DNA of 58,527 nt. Source: an uncultured Eubacteriales bacterium (lineage in GTDB: Bacteria > Bacillota > Clostridia > Oscillospirales > Acutalibacteraceae). The notes under the pieces are model-generated. The model was not told the DNA's origin and searched no databases. It saw nothing but the letters and a program-made list of their open reading frames with translations. Positions 26,533 to 35,615 of the stretch are shown here, one piece after another. The translations under genes and the position numbers were made by a program. The stretch lies in assembly GCA_900314355.1 (NCBI GenBank), contig OMUY01000029.1, positions 1-58,527 on the forward strand, given 5' to 3'. The first letter of the stretch is position 1; each line of letters begins with the position of its first letter.

Positions 26533-27564
26533 TCATACCTTCGTGTCGTTCAAAAGACTTTCTTTCCATATTATTTTGTAGTCCGGATGAAAGCCGTTTA
26601 TCCTCAGATAAGTGTCTATTGCTTTTTCGGCGGCAGGTTCTATTAATTTTCTGTAAAATCTCAGCTGCCCCGAAAATACTTTAAGCTGATTTGCCGTCAT
26701 GGTTTCGGTAGATGCGTTTTCAAGCCCAAGCATAAAAGGAGGCACCCCTATCCCGGCCAATATCTGCTCGCTGAGCTGTTTTATGTCGTCCTTCGACTCG
26801 GGTATAGATCCGTCCGCGCCGATAGTTTTGATATCCACGTTTCCGGTAGTCACGAAATCCTTCGGTTCTTCGGATCTCATAGCGTCTTTCCACGCCGACG
26901 CGACAGCCTGCGCCCTGCTTTTGATTACATCCGGTCTTAGATTTTCATCCGAGCCTATAGATATGAAGTACCTTATATCTCCCACTCTTTTCCAGTTTGT
27001 CATCACAGACGAAAAAATCTGATAAAGAGACGACGATACAAAAGGTATCGATTCAAGCGCCGAATGGAATTCCGAGCCGTCGGCGCCCGTCATCACCGAA
27101 ATAAGAAGGCTTGACTCGGGTATATTTTTCGGAGGGTAGATTCTTCTGTCGGAAACGGCCAATTCCCCGTTTGAATAAGAAAAGTCCAGCTTTTTTACGT
27201 CAAGGTTGTATAAGCATAAATTTCCGTTTTTGTCGAGAGCCATCTGACCTGCGCCTACGCCGTAAGTGAGAAGGCTAGAAAGGTGAACGGAAAGAAACGA
27301 GTCAAATCCTGTCCCGATGCCGTTGACTTTCGTTTTTTTCAAAAATGTTTCGATTAATTGCTTTTCGTCTCCTGACTCAATCCCGTAATCAATGGCTGTT
27401 TTCACAATAAGTTTGACAGCTCCGTCGGCTACCGGTACGTTTTTTCTGATTTCGTCGTAAATATAATATGAATTTGAAAAGCCTTGATAAAAATATTTTC
27501 TGTCGGTCGCGACTGCGGCCGCCGTATTGATTTCATCTGTTTTTTTCTTTGATTTTTTTCTCAT
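26533..27564 (-). CDS. Phage portal-like protein
   Basis: 343 aa resembling tailed-phage portal proteins of the PBSX/HK97-type, which form the ring through which DNA enters the head. The best marks are the region SLLISVMTGADGSEF, the segment QAVASAWKDAM, and the C-terminal wing QILAGIGVPPFMLGLEN followed by ANQLKVFSGQLRFYRKLIEP. It is shorter than many portals but continuous. ACGGAG precedes the ATG. It is the last of three packaging genes on this strand. No protease, capsid or tail gene lies beyond it. Confidence 0.8.
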   Translation of the reverse strand: MRKKSKKKTDEINTAAAVATDRKYFYQGFSNSYYIYDEIRKNVPVADGAVKLIVKTAIDYGIESGDEKQLIETFLKKTKVNGIGTGFDSFLSVHLSSLLTYGVGAGQMALDKNGNLCLYNLDVKKLDFSYSNGELAVSDRRIYPPKNIPESSLLISVMTGADGSEFHSALESIPFVSSSLYQIFSSVMTNWKRVGDIRYFISIGSDENLRPDVIKSRAQAVASAWKDAMRSEEPKDFVTTGNVDIKTIGADGSIPESKDDIKQLSEQILAGIGVPPFMLGLENASTETMTANQLKVFSGQLRFYRKLIEPAAEKAIDTYLRINGFHPDYKIIWKESLLNDTKV

Positions 27565-27640
27565 AAAATCTCCGTTTTTTTTGATTTAAAAATTATCGTT
27601 GGTATTATTTTAAAAAAGTAAAATCCTGTTAAAACGTTTT

Positions 27641-28879
27641 TCACCTGTCAATCGCCGATACGAAAAACGGAGTATCTTCGTCGATTTTCGATACATACCG
27701 TGCGAAATACCTCATATCGTCCATTGCGTGGTCGCATTTTTTCACAACTTTGTCCTCCGCCGATTTTTCGTCCCATTTGTATATGCCGAATTCCCTTATT
27801 ATGTCGGTGCAGGACGGATCTATCTTCATTTTCCCGCTTTTAAGCATATCGGATACGGTTCTTATTCCGTCTTTTACGTCGTTGTCTGCCTTTACCGTTT
27901 TAAAATCGGCTTTCCTTTTAAGACATTCGATAAAACTCGCCGCCGACGGGTCTACTGCCGCCGCTTCTATTTTTCTGCCGCCGGCTAAATTTATCATATC
28001 GTCGGCGTATTCCGAATCGGTTTTCTGTCTGCCGGATTTTCTGCTGTCGTAGTAATATTCCTTAATTCTGTACCATACGCCGCCGCATAGACCCCAAAGC
28101 CCCATGGAGCACGGATTTACTGTTCCGTAGTCAGCCGAGATAATGTATTTTTCCGGTTCCGAAGGACAGACTGATATGTATTCGTCTGAAAAGAACGGGT
28201 ACACGAGACCTTCCGCCTGCGTCCATTTACCCTCGACGTATCTCATATAAAAAGAGCCTGAGTACATTCTTTTGTACCTTTCCTTCGTATTTTCCGACAG
28301 CGACGGGTTGTCGTCCATCGTGAAATGGATATAACGTGCTTTCTTTTCGCATACTTTGTCGATAAATTCTTTTTTGAACCAGTGGTCGGGCGACGACGGA
28401 TTGCAGCTGAACCAAAATTTTGAATTATCCGCCGAACATCTCGCCATCGCCTGATATACGAAATTTCTGTCCTGAAGAGTCACCTCGTCAAACATTACTC
28501 CGGCTAAAGTAATTCCCTGAATGAATGAATAAGACGCCTCGTCTTTTCCTCCGAAAATGTAATACCTGTTCTTTCTTTTGCCGTAAGAAATATCGAAGTA
28601 ATTAGAACTTTTCACTTCTTTGATTTTCATCCCGAGACTTACCGCCGCAGGCATGTAGTCCCTTGTAATATTGCGCCTTGCACATTCTATTGTCTTTGAA
28701 CATACGGCGAAATTTTCAGAGTCGAAATTCGTAAGCGACCACAGAAGAAAGGAAAGAAACATGCACATGGTTTTTCCCGATCTCACCGCGCCGTCAAGAA
28801 TAACGGCGTCATATCCGGAATTTGAAATCCACCATCTGAAAACTTCTTTCTGCTTAGGCGAGAATTTTTCAATCTCCAT
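27641..28879 (-). CDS. Phage terminase large subunit-like protein
   Basis: 412 aa, PBSX-type DNA packaging ATPase and nuclease. Walker A is DGAVRSGKT (about 28-36) and Walker B is VMFDEVTL (about 133-140). The RNase H-like nuclease has ISADYGT (about 244), AVDPSA (about 315) and a late Asp in DHAMDDMRYF (about 390). All catalytic positions look kept, so it is not an obvious pseudogene. Its start overlaps the end of the small-subunit-like gene by 11 bases. The codon pattern looks like that of the neighbours, suggesting long residence. Confidence 0.9.
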   Translation of the reverse strand: MEIEKFSPKQKEVFRWWISNSGYDAVILDGAVRSGKTMCMFLSFLLWSLTNFDSENFAVCSKTIECARRNITRDYMPAAVSLGMKIKEVKSSNYFDISYGKRKNRYYIFGGKDEASYSFIQGITLAGVMFDEVTLQDRNFVYQAMARCSADNSKFWFSCNPSSPDHWFKKEFIDKVCEKKARYIHFTMDDNPSLSENTKERYKRMYSGSFYMRYVEGKWTQAEGLVYPFFSDEYISVCPSEPEKYIISADYGTVNPCSMGLWGLCGGVWYRIKEYYYDSRKSGRQKTDSEYADDMINLAGGRKIEAAAVDPSAASFIECLKRKADFKTVKADNDVKDGIRTVSDMLKSGKMKIDPSCTDIIREFGIYKWDEKSAEDKVVKKCDHAMDDMRYFARYVSKIDEDTPFFVSAIDR

Positions 28880-29165
28880 TTATATCTCCGCCTGATTTCA
28901 TAGCCGTCAGGAAACGTTCAAGTCCGTCGTTTTCGCCGCCGCAGTTTTCGAGAAGAAGTTCTATCATCTTAGTCCTGTCGAAAAATTTGACTGTCACGCC
29001 TTTATCTGTTTTTGAAATTTCCGAAAGACAGCCCAAATTCAATTTTCCGATGTCTATGTCTTCCGGGTTTTCCATGCACAATCTGACGGCGTCGTTCGGC
29101 TTTGACGAGACAGTTTTTCTGACGAGATTGAAAATCTTCTTTTTCATTTTTTCGTTATTTTTCAT
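28869..29165 (-). CDS. Terminase small subunit-like protein
   Basis: 98 aa from the ATG at 29165. The segment GVTVKFFDRTKMIELLLENCG resembles the C-terminal end of Terminase_2 small subunits, where a strand and helix of this kind follow the DNA-binding part. The usual N-terminal helix-turn-helix is not evident, so the protein is short or diverged. Longer frames to 29231 lack a ribosome site; AAAGGAG lies 13 bases before 29165. It is translationally coupled to the large subunit gene. Confidence 0.55.
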   Translation of the reverse strand: MKNNEKMKKKIFNLVRKTVSSKPNDAVRLCMENPEDIDIGKLNLGCLSEISKTDKGVTVKFFDRTKMIELLLENCGGENDGLERFLTAMKSGGDINGD

Positions 29166-29250
29166 TTTTATTTCGAATCTCCTTTCACATATATGCCGAA
29201 AACGGTGAAAATACATCATTTCAGGCGGCAATTTACGTTATTTTTTTTTG

Positions 29251-29279
29251 TTGTATTACATTTTTGGTTATGGTATAAT
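29251..29279 (+). promoter_or_regulatory. Promoter of GPH symporter gene
   Basis: TTGTAT at 29251-29256, 17 bases, TATAAT at 29274-29279, about 69 bases before the GTG start. Confidence 0.65.
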
Positions 29280-29347
29280 TTTTTTATCAAATGAAATTAA
29301 TTGTATATTTTCAATTTTGAAAACAAAATCGGAAGGACTGGCTTTAC

Positions 29348-30883
29348 GTGGGGAAAGTAAAAGATTTTCTTGATTCCAAAATAGTCACAAAAGACGTAGG
29401 CGAAGAGACTTATCTTACCTGGAGGGAAACGCTTTCATACGCTTTGGGCAGAGGCGCGCAGGGAATGAACACCTCCATGACGTCATCAAAATATGTAAAT
29501 TTCTTTTTGACGAACGTTTTATTTGTAAAACTGAAAAAACCTATGGATGTCGCGGCGAGAATAAGACTTTACTGCGGAATTTTCGACGCTGTCAACGACC
29601 CTATAATGGGCGTTATCGTCGACAGAACAAGAACCAAGGACGGTCAGATGAGACCTTACATAAGATGGTCTCCGTGGCTTGTTTCACTCGTAATGATTCT
29701 TTTCTTCATCGGCGACGCCAACGCGTCCCCTGTGTTCAATATTGTCTACACGACAATACTTTTTGTTCTTCTCGATGTGACATATACCGCTTTCGACATC
29801 CCTATGGGAGCTCTCGCTTATTCGATAACGTCAAGCGGCGTTGAGCGGACAAAGCTTTTCGGAGTCAGTTCTATTACGAGGTCGATAGTCGGCGCTCTGC
29901 CTCAGGTTTTCGTTGCAGGCGCGGCTCTTCTGCCGTACTTTAAAGACCACACGCCTCAGGCGTACCTGACATCCGCGATAATTTCCGCCGTCGGCATAGT
30001 CGTTCTTACAAGATTTACATACAAAAACACTGCCGAGAGAGCGGAGCATAAAGAAAATCCGCCCTCCGTAAATGAATGTTTCAGACTTCTTTTCCACAAC
30101 AGACCTCTTTTAATGCTTTTCATAGCTAATCTGCTTTTCATCATAGTCAAAATACCCGATCAGGTTTCTTTTTATTTCATATCAGACCTTATGTACAACA
30201 GAAGCTACAATCTGTTTATGGATGTCATTAAATTCCCCGGCTTCCTTGCGGCAGGCGTTTTAGTTCCTTGGATAATAGAAAAATTGGGTTCCAAGGCGGA
30301 CAACAAAAAATTCTATTTTATCTGCTGTTTCTCGGGAATAGTCATTCAATCGATATTCGCTCTTTCAACTTACGGCGGACTTGTCGGCAAGACCGCGGGG
30401 ACGAGCGTATCTCTTCCGGTAGGCGTACTTACCGTAATTTTCACCGGTCTTTGCTCTTTCCCTCTCGAATTTAAAAACCTTATTCAAAAGGAAATGGAAG
30501 CCGAGACAGTCGACTACATAGAGTGGAAAGAGGGAACGAGAGTAGAAGGAATAATGCTTTCTATCATGAGCTTTACCGGAAAAGTCGAAAATTCGTTTTC
30601 CTCGTATCTCGGTCTCGCGTTCCTCGGCAGAACAGGCTACAAGCAGCATACTGAGGGCTCCCTTGTTCAAAATCTCGGCACAAACAAAGCTCTTTTCTTC
30701 CTGACGACTCTCGCGCCCGCGATAGGCTATCTTCTCATGTGTGTACCCATGATTTTCTACAATATCACCGGCGAAGGACATAAAAAGATGATGGAGGAAA
30801 TCAAAAAAAGGCGTGAAGAAGCCGTAAAAGAAGGAATCTCGGCTCTGCCGGAGGAAACGCCCGCTTCAAAATCGGAAAAATAA
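29348..30883 (+). CDS. GPH-family sugar:cation symporter
   Basis: 511-aa membrane protein of the glycoside-pentoside-hexuronide family (MFS_2), with about 12 helices. Marks are GRGAQGMNTSM near the N-terminus, GIFDAVNDPIMGVIVDRTRT (the conserved loop after helix 2) and FDIPMGALAYSI. These carriers import sugars or glycosides with Na+ or H+. The substrate is not predictable, and no glycosidase is adjacent. GTG at 29348 is the start; GGAAGGA lies about 10 bases before it. A terminator follows. Confidence 0.92.
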   Translation: MGKVKDFLDSKIVTKDVGEETYLTWRETLSYALGRGAQGMNTSMTSSKYVNFFLTNVLFVKLKKPMDVAARIRLYCGIFDAVNDPIMGVIVDRTRTKDGQMRPYIRWSPWLVSLVMILFFIGDANASPVFNIVYTTILFVLLDVTYTAFDIPMGALAYSITSSGVERTKLFGVSSITRSIVGALPQVFVAGAALLPYFKDHTPQAYLTSAIISAVGIVVLTRFTYKNTAERAEHKENPPSVNECFRLLFHNRPLLMLFIANLLFIIVKIPDQVSFYFISDLMYNRSYNLFMDVIKFPGFLAAGVLVPWIIEKLGSKADNKKFYFICCFSGIVIQSIFALSTYGGLVGKTAGTSVSLPVGVLTVIFTGLCSFPLEFKNLIQKEMEAETVDYIEWKEGTRVEGIMLSIMSFTGKVENSFSSYLGLAFLGRTGYKQHTEGSLVQNLGTNKALFFLTTLAPAIGYLLMCVPMIFYNITGEGHKKMMEEIKKRREEAVKEGISALPEETPASKSEK

Positions 30884-30905
30884 TGTTTTGAACAAAAAAA
30901 TAAAT

Positions 30906-30929
30906 AACCGTCCGAAAGGGCGGTTTTAT
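30906..30929 (+). terminator. Terminator after symporter gene
   Basis: AACCGTCC (30906-30913), GAAA loop, GGGCGGTT (30918-30925) with one G-T pair, then TTATT. Confidence 0.8.
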
Positions 30930-30960
30930 TTTGAAATAAAAATTATACACAGCTTATGAG

Positions 30961-30979
30961 ATGTAAAAATAGTTTACAT
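30961..30979. promoter_or_regulatory. Inverted repeat over -35, candidate operator
   Basis: ATGTAAA, five bases, TTTACAT: a perfect 7-base inverted repeat. Its right arm contains the -35 TTTACA (30973-30978), which pairs with TATTAT (30996-31001) at 17 bases. A repressor site is inferred from the overlap. Confidence 0.55.
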
Positions 30980-31037
30980 TTATTAATATATATGTTATTA
31001 TTTCAGATAATAATTTAAATGCATCGGAGAATATGCC

Positions 31038-31544
31038 ATGACTAAGGAAGAGATGGAAAAAGCTTACGCCGATTCTCTCGGTATGACGCCGGAGACACAG
31101 CCTGAATTTTTTTCATATGTTCTCGATATTTACGAAACGCCTTCATGGCGCTCAATGGAAAAATATATTCAACATGCCGACATAACAAGATGTCAGCATA
31201 TTTTGAGCGTCGCTTATCTGAGTTTTCTCACCGCCAAGGAGGAGGGACTCAATGTTTCGGACGCTGCGAGAGGCGCAATGCTCCACGACCTGTTTTATTA
31301 CGACTGGCATGTCAGAGGAGACGGCAGCCACAGACTTCACGGCTACCGACACCCAGGTTTTGCGCTGAAAAACGCGGAAAAGCTTTTCAGGCTGAACGAC
31401 ACTCAAAGGGACATCATTATTCATCATATGTGGCCGCTTACGCCTGCGATGCCAAAGACAAAGGAGGGACTTGCTGTTTCAAAATGCGATAAGTTCTGCG
31501 CCTGGCAGGAAATAATCCGCGAAAAAAAGGCGAAGAAAGAATAA
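31038..31544 (+). CDS. HD-domain phosphohydrolase
   Basis: 168 aa with the metal-binding HD pattern: H in CQHILSVAY (about 54), HD in MLHDLFYYDWH (about 83-84), H in GYRHPGFAL and the final D in SKCDKFCAW. It belongs to a small HD family common in Clostridia, with no known substrate. The N-terminal 45 residues are helical (MTKEEMEKAYADSLGM). It has its own promoter with an inverted repeat over the -35. The next gene starts 51 bases downstream. Confidence 0.85.
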   Translation: MTKEEMEKAYADSLGMTPETQPEFFSYVLDIYETPSWRSMEKYIQHADITRCQHILSVAYLSFLTAKEEGLNVSDAARGAMLHDLFYYDWHVRGDGSHRLHGYRHPGFALKNAEKLFRLNDTQRDIIIHHMWPLTPAMPKTKEGLAVSKCDKFCAWQEIIREKKAKKE

Positions 31545-31595
31545 AATGCAATAACTTTATATAATATAAAAGTAAATTTTAGAGTGTGTAAACAG

Positions 31596-32582
31596 ATGAA
31601 ATATTCAAAAGGCGATTTCAGAGATGATCTCTTTTATTATTTTGTCTATTCTTCAATGGGATGGGCGGTAGAGTCTGTCTACTGTTCCGTTGGAGAAAGA
31701 CAGATAATAAACAGGGGATTTCTCTTAGGACCTATATGTCCTATCTACGGAGCCGGAGCGACGGTATTCTCAAAAGTGCTCGGTCCGATTAAGAAAAAAT
31801 ACGGAAAAACATGGTACTCGCACCTTATTTCCGCGGCTGTTTCCGCCGTATCGTGCGACGCGATAGAATACGTTACAAGCTATGCGATGGAAAAACTTTT
31901 CCATGCGAGATGGTGGGATTATTCGGGAAAAAAGTTCAATATAAAAGGCAGAGTCGCTCTGAGCCACAGCTTTTACTGGGCAGGCTTCGGACTTATTTTC
32001 GAGTACAGGTTTGAACCGTGGTTCAGAAGGCACGTGGATTCTTCTTTCACGGCAGACAAAAAAAATAAATTCCTCGCTGTCGCAGTCCCTTTATTCATCC
32101 TTGATTTTACGGGCGCGGTTCTCGGTTCGGCGAATATAGGCAAATTCACAAAGAAACTCGAAAATGTCACAGAGCAGGCGAAATCGTACGCCGAGTGGTA
32201 TTCCGGCGACGCAAGAGAGCAGATGGAACCGATAGCGGAAAAGACTGTGGAGACAGTCAAAAAAGCCGCCGGAACAATCAAACAGGCCGCGTCAAAGGCG
32301 GGAGACGGAGCAATCCAGAAAATGCCGAAGCTTCCGGATTTTGACGAAATCAAACAGGAATTTGAATCGGTTCAGAAAGCTTATTCGGACGCCCTCAGGA
32401 GAAAAGTCCCGGGTGAAAAGATTAAATCCACGGCAAGCGGCTTAAAACAAAAGGTTGTCGACAAGATAAGCGCGCGCCAGTTAAAGTCAGTCGGAAATCT
32501 CAAATACAGCATCAGAAACGGAATAATGAAGGCTTCGGACGCGATTTCAGATTTATCTCGGCTTGCCAAAAACGGCAGCTGA
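31596..32582 (+). CDS. CmpB-type membrane protein (putative ABC permease)
   Basis: 328 aa. The N-terminal half has four to five membrane helices and the CmpB-family signature NRGFLLGPICPIYGAGA, plus LFHARWWDYSGKKFNIKGR. The family is labelled a putative ABC transporter permease, but transport is not proven. From about residue 190 the rest is a long, charged, alanine-rich helical region (EKTVETVKKAAGTIKQAASK) with amphipathic character, an extension not typical of the core family. ATG 31596 is chosen over GTG 31584, although neither has a strong ribosome site. Confidence 0.85.
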   Translation: MKYSKGDFRDDLFYYFVYSSMGWAVESVYCSVGERQIINRGFLLGPICPIYGAGATVFSKVLGPIKKKYGKTWYSHLISAAVSAVSCDAIEYVTSYAMEKLFHARWWDYSGKKFNIKGRVALSHSFYWAGFGLIFEYRFEPWFRRHVDSSFTADKKNKFLAVAVPLFILDFTGAVLGSANIGKFTKKLENVTEQAKSYAEWYSGDAREQMEPIAEKTVETVKKAAGTIKQAASKAGDGAIQKMPKLPDFDEIKQEFESVQKAYSDALRRKVPGEKIKSTASGLKQKVVDKISARQLKSVGNLKYSIRNGIMKASDAISDLSRLAKNGS

Positions 32583-32600
32583 AAATAATTAAAATAATCT

Positions 32601-32629
32601 TTGACAAACTTATCAAGCGGTGATATAAT
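32601..32629 (+). promoter_or_regulatory. Promoter of rpsO
   Basis: TTGACA at 32601-32606, exactly 17 bases, TATAAT at 32624-32629: full consensus. Confidence 0.9.
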
Positions 32630-32639
32630 ATGAACGCTT

Positions 32640-32745
32640 GTATCACGGATTCGGGGTTAAGCCTCTTTAATTCGAGGAAATTCATCCGCCCGTATCTGAG
32701 ATTTACAGCATATTGTTATATCGGTTAACAAAATTTTAATGAGGT
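32640..32745 (+). promoter_or_regulatory. Structured rpsO leader
   Basis: A leader of about 115 bases separates the promoter from rpsO. CGGAT (32650-32654) can pair with ATCCG, enclosing a CCTC/GAGG hairpin. S15 represses its own message through leader structures in several bacteria, so autoregulation is likely, but the fold was drawn by eye. Confidence 0.5.
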
Positions 32746-32753
32746 GAAAAAAC

Positions 32754-33017
32754 ATGACACAGGAAGAAAAACAGCAGATTATCAAAGAGTATGCGATACA
32801 TGAGGGCGACACGGGTTCTCCCGAGGTTCAGATAGCGGTTCTTTCAAAGAGAATTAACGACCTCACAGAGCATCTCAGAACACACAAAAACGACAACCAT
32901 TCACGTCGCGGACTTTACAAAATGGTAGGTCACAGAAGAAACCTTCTCGGTTATCTTCAGAAGGTGGACATCGAAAGATACAGAGAAATCGTCCGCAGGC
33001 TCAACCTTCGTAAATAA
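32754..33017 (+). CDS. rpsO: 30S ribosomal protein S15
   Basis: 87-aa protein binding 16S rRNA helices in the small-subunit platform. Conserved marks: [38 protein letters not shown] and [17 protein letters not shown] precedes the ATG. It stands alone with its own terminator, followed by pnp as in many bacteria. Confidence 0.98.
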   Translation: MTQEEKQQIIKEYAIHEGDTGSPEVQIAVLSKRINDLTEHLRTHKNDNHSRRGLYKMVGHRRNLLGYLQKVDIERYREIVRRLNLRK

Positions 33018-33030
33018 TTTTTGTCAATAA

Positions 33031-33058
33031 AAGCGGTGGATAATTCTGCCGCTTTTTT
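33031..33058 (+). terminator. Terminator after rpsO
   Basis: AAGCGG (33031-33036) pairs with CCGCTT (33049-33054), followed by T residues. Confidence 0.8.
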
Positions 33059-33070
33059 GAAATAATCGGG

Positions 33071-33216
33071 CGCGCCGATTTACGCGGCGCGAAAAAACAA
33101 AGCGTTCAAAATACGGCGGAAGAACAGGACGCTATACGGCACGGCGTCTTTTGGAATGTACTATCCGATGGGCACAAACAAAAAAAAAGCTTGCGTTTGT
33201 CGGATTGTGCATTATA
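33071..33216 (+). other. Structured rpsO-pnp intergenic region
   Basis: About 270 bases without a gene. CGCGCCG (33071-33077) pairs with CGGCGCG (33085-33091). A second hairpin joins ATCCG and ACAAAC (about 33163-33179) to GTTTGT-CGGAT (about 33195-33205). A weak promoter TTGCGT (33191)/TATAAA (33213) overlaps the second. In other bacteria the pnp leader is a target of self-regulation, so this may be its equivalent. Confidence 0.4.
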
Positions 33217-33286
33217 AAAGGCACTGATATTGCCGAAAAAATTTTAAGTTCGTTCTCCGCCGAATAAATAATAAGGAGATTTTTTA

Positions 33287-35482
33287 ATGTTCGAAGATTA
33301 CAAAGTATTCAAGACCGAACTCGGCGGCAGACCTTTGGTAGTCGAAACCGGCAAAATGGCTATGCTCGCCGCCGGTTCCTGCCTGATAAGATACGGCGAG
33401 ACGGAAGTTCTCTGCACGGCTACGATTTCAGACCAGCCGAGAGAGGGCGTCGATTTCTTCCCGCTTTCCGTTGACTACGAGGAAAAACTTTACGCCGTCG
33501 GCAAAATTCCCGGTTCTTTCCAGAGAAGAGAGGGAAAGGCATCTGAAAAAGCCATACTCGCATCAAGAGTTATCGACAGACCTATCAGACCTCTTTTCCC
33601 CAAGGATATGAGAAACGATGTTTCCGTAGTCGCTACGGTTATGTCGGTAGACCCCGACTGTTCGCCTGAAATCACGGCTATGATAGGCGTATCAATCGCT
33701 CTTTCAATTTCCCCTATTCCGTGGGACGGCCCTATTTCCGGCGTATCTGTCGGTCTTGTAGACGGCGAATTTGTCATAAACCCGACGGCAGAGCAGAAGG
33801 AAAAATCCGAAATGGCTGTAACGGTCGCGTCTACCGATTCTCTCGTCGCCATGATTGAGGCGGGCGGAAACGAAATTTCCGACGAGGATATGTTTGACGG
33901 AATTATGTTCGGTCACAAGGAAAATCAGAAAATAGTCGAATTTATAAAGGGAATACAGAAAGAAATCGGAAAGGAAAAGATTCCGTTCGAGTCAAACGAT
34001 CCTTCTCCCGAGATGTTCGAGGACGTAAAGGCGACTGCCGAAGCGGACGTGATGAAAGCTCTCGACACGGACGACAAGAGAGTAAGAGACGCCGCCCTTC
34101 TTCCTATATATGAGAGAGTTCATGCAGAACTTGACGAGAAATATCCCGATGAAACGGAAAAAATCGACGACTGCATGTACAAACTTCAGAAATTTATCGT
34201 CAGACGCTGGCTCACTCAGGAAGGAAAGAGAGTCGACGGCAGAAAGATGGACGAGATCAGACCTCTTGACGCCGAAATAGATGTTCTCTCAAGAGTTCAC
34301 GGTTCGGGAATGTTCACCCGCGGACAGACTCAGGTTCTCACGGTTGCGACGCTCGGAACGGCGAGAGACGCTCAGCTTCTCGACGGACTCGACGACGAGG
34401 ATTCAAAGAGATATATCCACCACTACAATATGCCTTCATACTCCGTAGGCGAGACAAAGCCTTCGAGAGGTCCCGGCAGAAGGGAAATAGGACACGGCGC
34501 TCTCGCCGAAAGAGCTTTGCTGCCGGTAATTCCTTCCGAAGAGGACTTCCCATACACGATAAGACTTGTATCCGAAGTTCTGACGTCTAACGGCTCAACT
34601 TCTCAGGCTTCCGTATGCGGCTCCACGCTCGCCCTCATGGCGGCGGGAGTTCCGATTAAAGCTCCGGTCGCCGGTATTTCCTGCGGGCTTATCACAATGG
34701 ACGACGGTTCGTTCAAGACTATGATAGATATTCAGGGACTTGAAGATTTCTTCGGCGATATGGACTTCAAAGTAGCCGGAACTAAGAAAGGCATTACAGC
34801 CATTCAGATGGACCTTAAAATCCATGGCCTTACTCCGGAGATTATAAAGGAAGCTCTTGAAAAGACTCATAAGGCGAGAAATTACATTATAGATGAAGTA
34901 ATTCTCAAGTGCATCCCCGAGCCGAGAAAAGAACTTTCAAAGTATGCGCCCAAACTTCTTACAACTAAGATAGATGTCGACAAGATAGGCGACGTTATCG
35001 GCAAGCAGGGCAAAGTTATTCAGAAAATTCAGACAGAATGCGACGTCAAGATCGACATTGAGGAAGATGGCACCGTCTACATCACATCTCAGGATATTGA
35101 CAACGCGAAGAGAGCCCTCGATATAGTAGAGACCATAGCCAAAGATCCGGAGGTCGGCGCTATTTACAAGGGCGTAGTCACAAGGCTTATGCCTTTCGGC
35201 GCGTTCGTTGAGATAGCTCCCGGCAAAGAGGGTATGGTTCACATAAGCCAGCTTGATGTAAACAGAGTCAACAAAGTCGAGGACGTCGTGGCGGTAGGCG
35301 ACGAGGTTCTTGTAAAGGTTCTTCCAAAAGACGATCAGGGCAGACTTAACTTCTCGAGAAAAGAAGCTCTGATAGAGGTAAACGGAATTAAGCCCGACGA
35401 AAACAACAGCGGCGAAGGCGGATCAAAAAGAAACTCATCAAGAGGACACGGAAACAGAAATCACGGCAAAAAGCCGGAATAA
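33287..35482 (+). CDS. pnp: Polyribonucleotide nucleotidyltransferase
   Basis: 731-aa 3'-5' phosphorolytic exoribonuclease, central to RNA decay. Two RNase PH domains (first with FQRREGKASEKAILASRVIDRPIR cut short here; second with GRREIGHGALAERAL), then a KH domain (VIGKQGKVIQKIQ) and an S1 domain (GAFVEIAPGKEGMVHISQL). The C-terminus is a short Gly/Asn/Arg/His-rich tail. AAGGAG precedes the ATG. A strong terminator follows. Confidence 0.98.
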   Translation: MFEDYKVFKTELGGRPLVVETGKMAMLAAGSCLIRYGETEVLCTATISDQPREGVDFFPLSVDYEEKLYAVGKIPGSFQRREGKASEKAILASRVIDRPIRPLFPKDMRNDVSVVATVMSVDPDCSPEITAMIGVSIALSISPIPWDGPISGVSVGLVDGEFVINPTAEQKEKSEMAVTVASTDSLVAMIEAGGNEISDEDMFDGIMFGHKENQKIVEFIKGIQKEIGKEKIPFESNDPSPEMFEDVKATAEADVMKALDTDDKRVRDAALLPIYERVHAELDEKYPDETEKIDDCMYKLQKFIVRRWLTQEGKRVDGRKMDEIRPLDAEIDVLSRVHGSGMFTRGQTQVLTVATLGTARDAQLLDGLDDEDSKRYIHHYNMPSYSVGETKPSRGPGRREIGHGALAERALLPVIPSEEDFPYTIRLVSEVLTSNGSTSQASVCGSTLALMAAGVPIKAPVAGISCGLITMDDGSFKTMIDIQGLEDFFGDMDFKVAGTKKGITAIQMDLKIHGLTPEIIKEALEKTHKARNYIIDEVILKCIPEPRKELSKYAPKLLTTKIDVDKIGDVIGKQGKVIQKIQTECDVKIDIEEDGTVYITSQDIDNAKRALDIVETIAKDPEVGAIYKGVVTRLMPFGAFVEIAPGKEGMVHISQLDVNRVNKVEDVVAVGDEVLVKVLPKDDQGRLNFSRKEALIEVNGIKPDENNSGEGGSKRNSSRGHGNRNHGKKPE

Positions 35483-35498
35483 TATTAAAAAAACATCG

Positions 35499-35532
35499 TT
35501 CCGCAGATAATATTCTGCGGAATGTTTTTTTT
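35499..35532 (+). terminator. Terminator after pnp
   Basis: TTCCGCAG (35499-35506) pairs with CTGCGGAA (35515-35522), followed by TG and nine T. Confidence 0.92.
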
Positions 35533-35615
35533 ATGATATGAATAAAAATAAAAATCCCGCTATTATATAAAATTGATAAACATTTAATAAACAAAAATAA
35601 AAATAAAAAAAATAA

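Noticed and set aside
26533-29165. Complete prophage
   Set aside because: Only three packaging genes are present; no integrase, capsid, tail, lysis or attachment repeats were seen.
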